A DNA stretch of 64,000 nt from positions 3,782,001 through 3,846,000 of the forward strand of contig JAHEWK010000003.1 of the NCBI GenBank assembly GCA_020740775.1, given 5' to 3'. Below, piece after piece: positions 62,257 to 64,000 of the stretch. Each line of letters starts with the position of its first letter. Positions within the stretch are counted from its first letter, which is position 1. Made by a program: the position numbers and the translations under genes. The notes under the pieces are model-generated. The model was not told where the DNA came from and did not search any database. It was given only the letters and a program-made list of their open reading frames with translations. The stretch comes from Ilyonectria destructans. Lineage: Eukaryota; Ascomycota; Sordariomycetes; Hypocreales; Nectriaceae.

Positions 62257-63538
62257 TTACTCGTACTCAGCCTCAGGAGTACGGTAGGATTTACCAATGC
62301 AGTATTCGCCCCACCCGTCAAGCTGAGCAGATGCCCACTTGAGGACTTTGCTGAAGTTTTTATCGCCGGGCTCGGCGTTGCAGTAGAAACTCTTGTCAGA
62401 TGTACTCAGGGTGCCGTCGGACAAGCTAACTGAGGGGGGATACTCGATCTGGAGCACGGGCTTATCGGCGTCGATGTAAGCCTGAAAGTCGGAGCAGAAT
62501 GAGTAAGTCTCGTCGCTCTCGTCGCTGCTGCCACGGCACTGCTCAAGGACGGCAAAGTCAAGGGTCGAGACCAGGTCCGCCGCGATTTCCGGGGCGTTCT
62601 TCTGGCCGACCAGGAGAGACTTGCCTTCCTGCGTCGTCAATGAGTGGGCATACTCGGCCATGTTCTTGAGGTACGTGGCGTAGTCGGAAGTCTTGAGGCT
62701 GAAGCCTGTGGGGTCGTCGCCGTCTTGTACCCAAGCATCGACGTTGTCAGGGTCGACACCGTCACAACCGACATCGACGGCTGAGTCCAGTCGTGCCTTC
62801 ATGATATCAAGCACGCGTTCGTCTCGGATATCGACATAAAACTCGTCAACGCCGTAGGGATAGTCCAGGGCTTTTCCGACAATGTCATCGGGGAATTGGG
62901 CCTTGTCCTCGTCCCAGGATTGAACAGCACCAGCGTTGAAGTAACAAATCACGAACTTCCCTGCTTTCTACGCGAGATGTCAGCACGATGTTACCATTCT
63001 GCTGTATTTTGCTGTACCGACTGACCTTCATCATGGGAATCATGTCGGGGAACTCGTGAGCGTGTCCAAGGTCAATGTCCCAGACCTTGGCCGCGACTGG
63101 GACGAAGTCGTCGACGCTGTCGTGCTTGATGGGGTGGTCGATGCAGATATCCCACTTGACGCCGGGCTTGAAGTCGGATTCGATACCGCTGCTGGCACTC
63201 GTAGCCGAGGCGCTTGCCTCAGTCGACGTCGCCTTAGTCGTAGTTGACGTTGTCTTAATTACAGACGACGTTGCCTCGGCCTCAGTCGTCGTTGTTACCA
63301 AGCCAATGTCACTGCCATAACTGGGCGTGATAATGGAAGTGATAATGGTGACGATCGCCTTGGAGGTTTCTGTCAAAGGAGAGGAGGTAGGCAAGAAGGT
63401 GGCAGACCCAGGAGCAGAGTTGGAAGCAATGGATGTATACCAACCATGCCCATGGCCATGGTCATGGCGGTGACGACGGGCACTAGCAGGAGTGCCAAGA
63501 GCGAGCGCCGCCAGGGCGAACCGAGTCACGGAAACCAT
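62257..63538 (-). CDS. GH114-like secreted glycosidase
   Basis: Two exons, 63538-63026 and 62967-62257 (58-nt intron), giving 407 aa. A signal peptide (MVSVTRFALAALALGTPASA, about 1-20) is followed by a His-rich run (RRHRHDHGHGHG) and a Ser/Thr-rich region to about residue 122. The catalytic half starts near KPGVKWDICIDHP and has DIDLGHAHEFP, FVICYFNAGA, the DVGCDGVDPDNVDAW strand with clustered acidic residues, and LEQCRGSSDE. This is the GH114/TM1410-like barrel, whose characterised fungal members hydrolyse alpha-1,4-linked galactosamine polymers (Ega3 in galactosaminogalactan metabolism). None of the usual galactosaminogalactan cluster genes are adjacent. A TATATAA lies about 230 bp upstream. 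Confidence 0.88.
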
Positions 63539-64000
63539 TGTTATCGGTTCGACTGGGGTGTGAATGAAAGTTGAAGAGTCACCAGTTGTTCCCGGAACAA
63601 GTACTTTAAAAATAATGAACCTGGCAAACGGCCGGTTAAGGAGTGTAACGAATGGATATGGAGTCGTAAAGGAACGTGATTGTAAAGAAAAGAATGGATG
63701 ATGCCCAGGCCAGCCAAGGATGGATACAGAGAATGAGACAAGTGGAAAAGGGAGGTTCACCCCATGATTATATAGCGTGGCCAAGTCAGTACTAACTGTT
63801 GGATGAGGAGTATCTGAAATTGCTAAAAATCCTATCAGCCCCTGGCTACACAAAAGCTTGACGGCGAAGCATATCCTGCGGGGACTCTACATTGGCTAGA
63901 CCCTGGAAGAATCCTCGATGTCGTCCTCTTATGCGACCCAACACCAACACTGCAACCAACCAACGTTGGGCGCAACCTGGAACCAACACCGATCCAAACA
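63539..64000. other. Promoter region of the GH114-like gene
   Basis: No gene seen. TATATAA on the minus strand at 63768-63774, about 230 bp upstream of the start codon. The region extends past the window. Confidence 0.5.

Overview
The window is nuclear DNA from a filamentous ascomycete (Pezizomycotina). Evidence: short introns of about 50-90 nt with GTAxGT-type donors and CTAAC branch points, C-ending codons in highly expressed genes, pyrimidine-rich leaders, and a gene set typical of these fungi (alternative oxidase, Crz1 C2H2 factor, SUN-family wall protein, GH114-like secreted enzyme). GGTACCTACC-type motifs scattered through spacers suggest a sordariomycete (Hypocreales/Glomerellales-like). 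That placement is inference.

Layout. 1-8605 (minus): a giant low-complexity gene, cut by the left window edge. Its protein has a W-G/poly-Lys motif array followed by about 18 copies of a basic module (core GKLGRKDTERFNILTEN) set in Ala/Glu-rich helices. 8606-15167: a 6.5 kb gene-poor spacer. 15168-15737 (+): a DUF7053-like protein. 16726-18973 (minus): the Crz1-type calcineurin-responsive factor, with a 3.9 kb upstream region. 22891-24102 (minus): alternative oxidase. 26480-27613 (+): eIF3j/Hcr1. 28481-30756 (minus): Mdm31-type mitochondrial protein, divergent from PNO1/Dim2 at 31163-32048 (+), whose frame is broken by a 4-bp duplication. 34097-35635 (+): enolase. 36125-39930 (+): Bub1 checkpoint kinase. 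40235-41696 (minus): Apn1 endonuclease IV. 42209-43878 (minus): DGAT2-type acyltransferase. 44832-46640 (minus): a second C2H2 transcription factor. 46641-56900: a 10.3 kb gene-poor region with minisatellites and a G-quadruplex-like stretch. 56901-58273 (+): SUN-family wall protein. 60187-62047 (+): Fmp42-like MFS transporter. 62257-63538 (minus): GH114-like secreted glycosidase.

Most genes are housekeeping functions with no operon-like link. Loose themes are mitochondria (AOX, Mdm31), translation and ribosome assembly (Hcr1, Pno1), genome maintenance (Bub1, Apn1) and the cell surface (SUN, GH114-like). No complete mobile element, tRNA, rRNA or CRISPR-like array was recognised. The least explained item is the giant repeat protein. 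The most informative single-gene oddities are the PNO1 frameshift, the tandem duplication beside the Bub3-binding motif of Bub1, a stop-free 87-nt Bub1 intron, and the 16-nt last coding exon of Hcr1. Exon borders were placed by eye from splice signals, frame continuity and family conservation.
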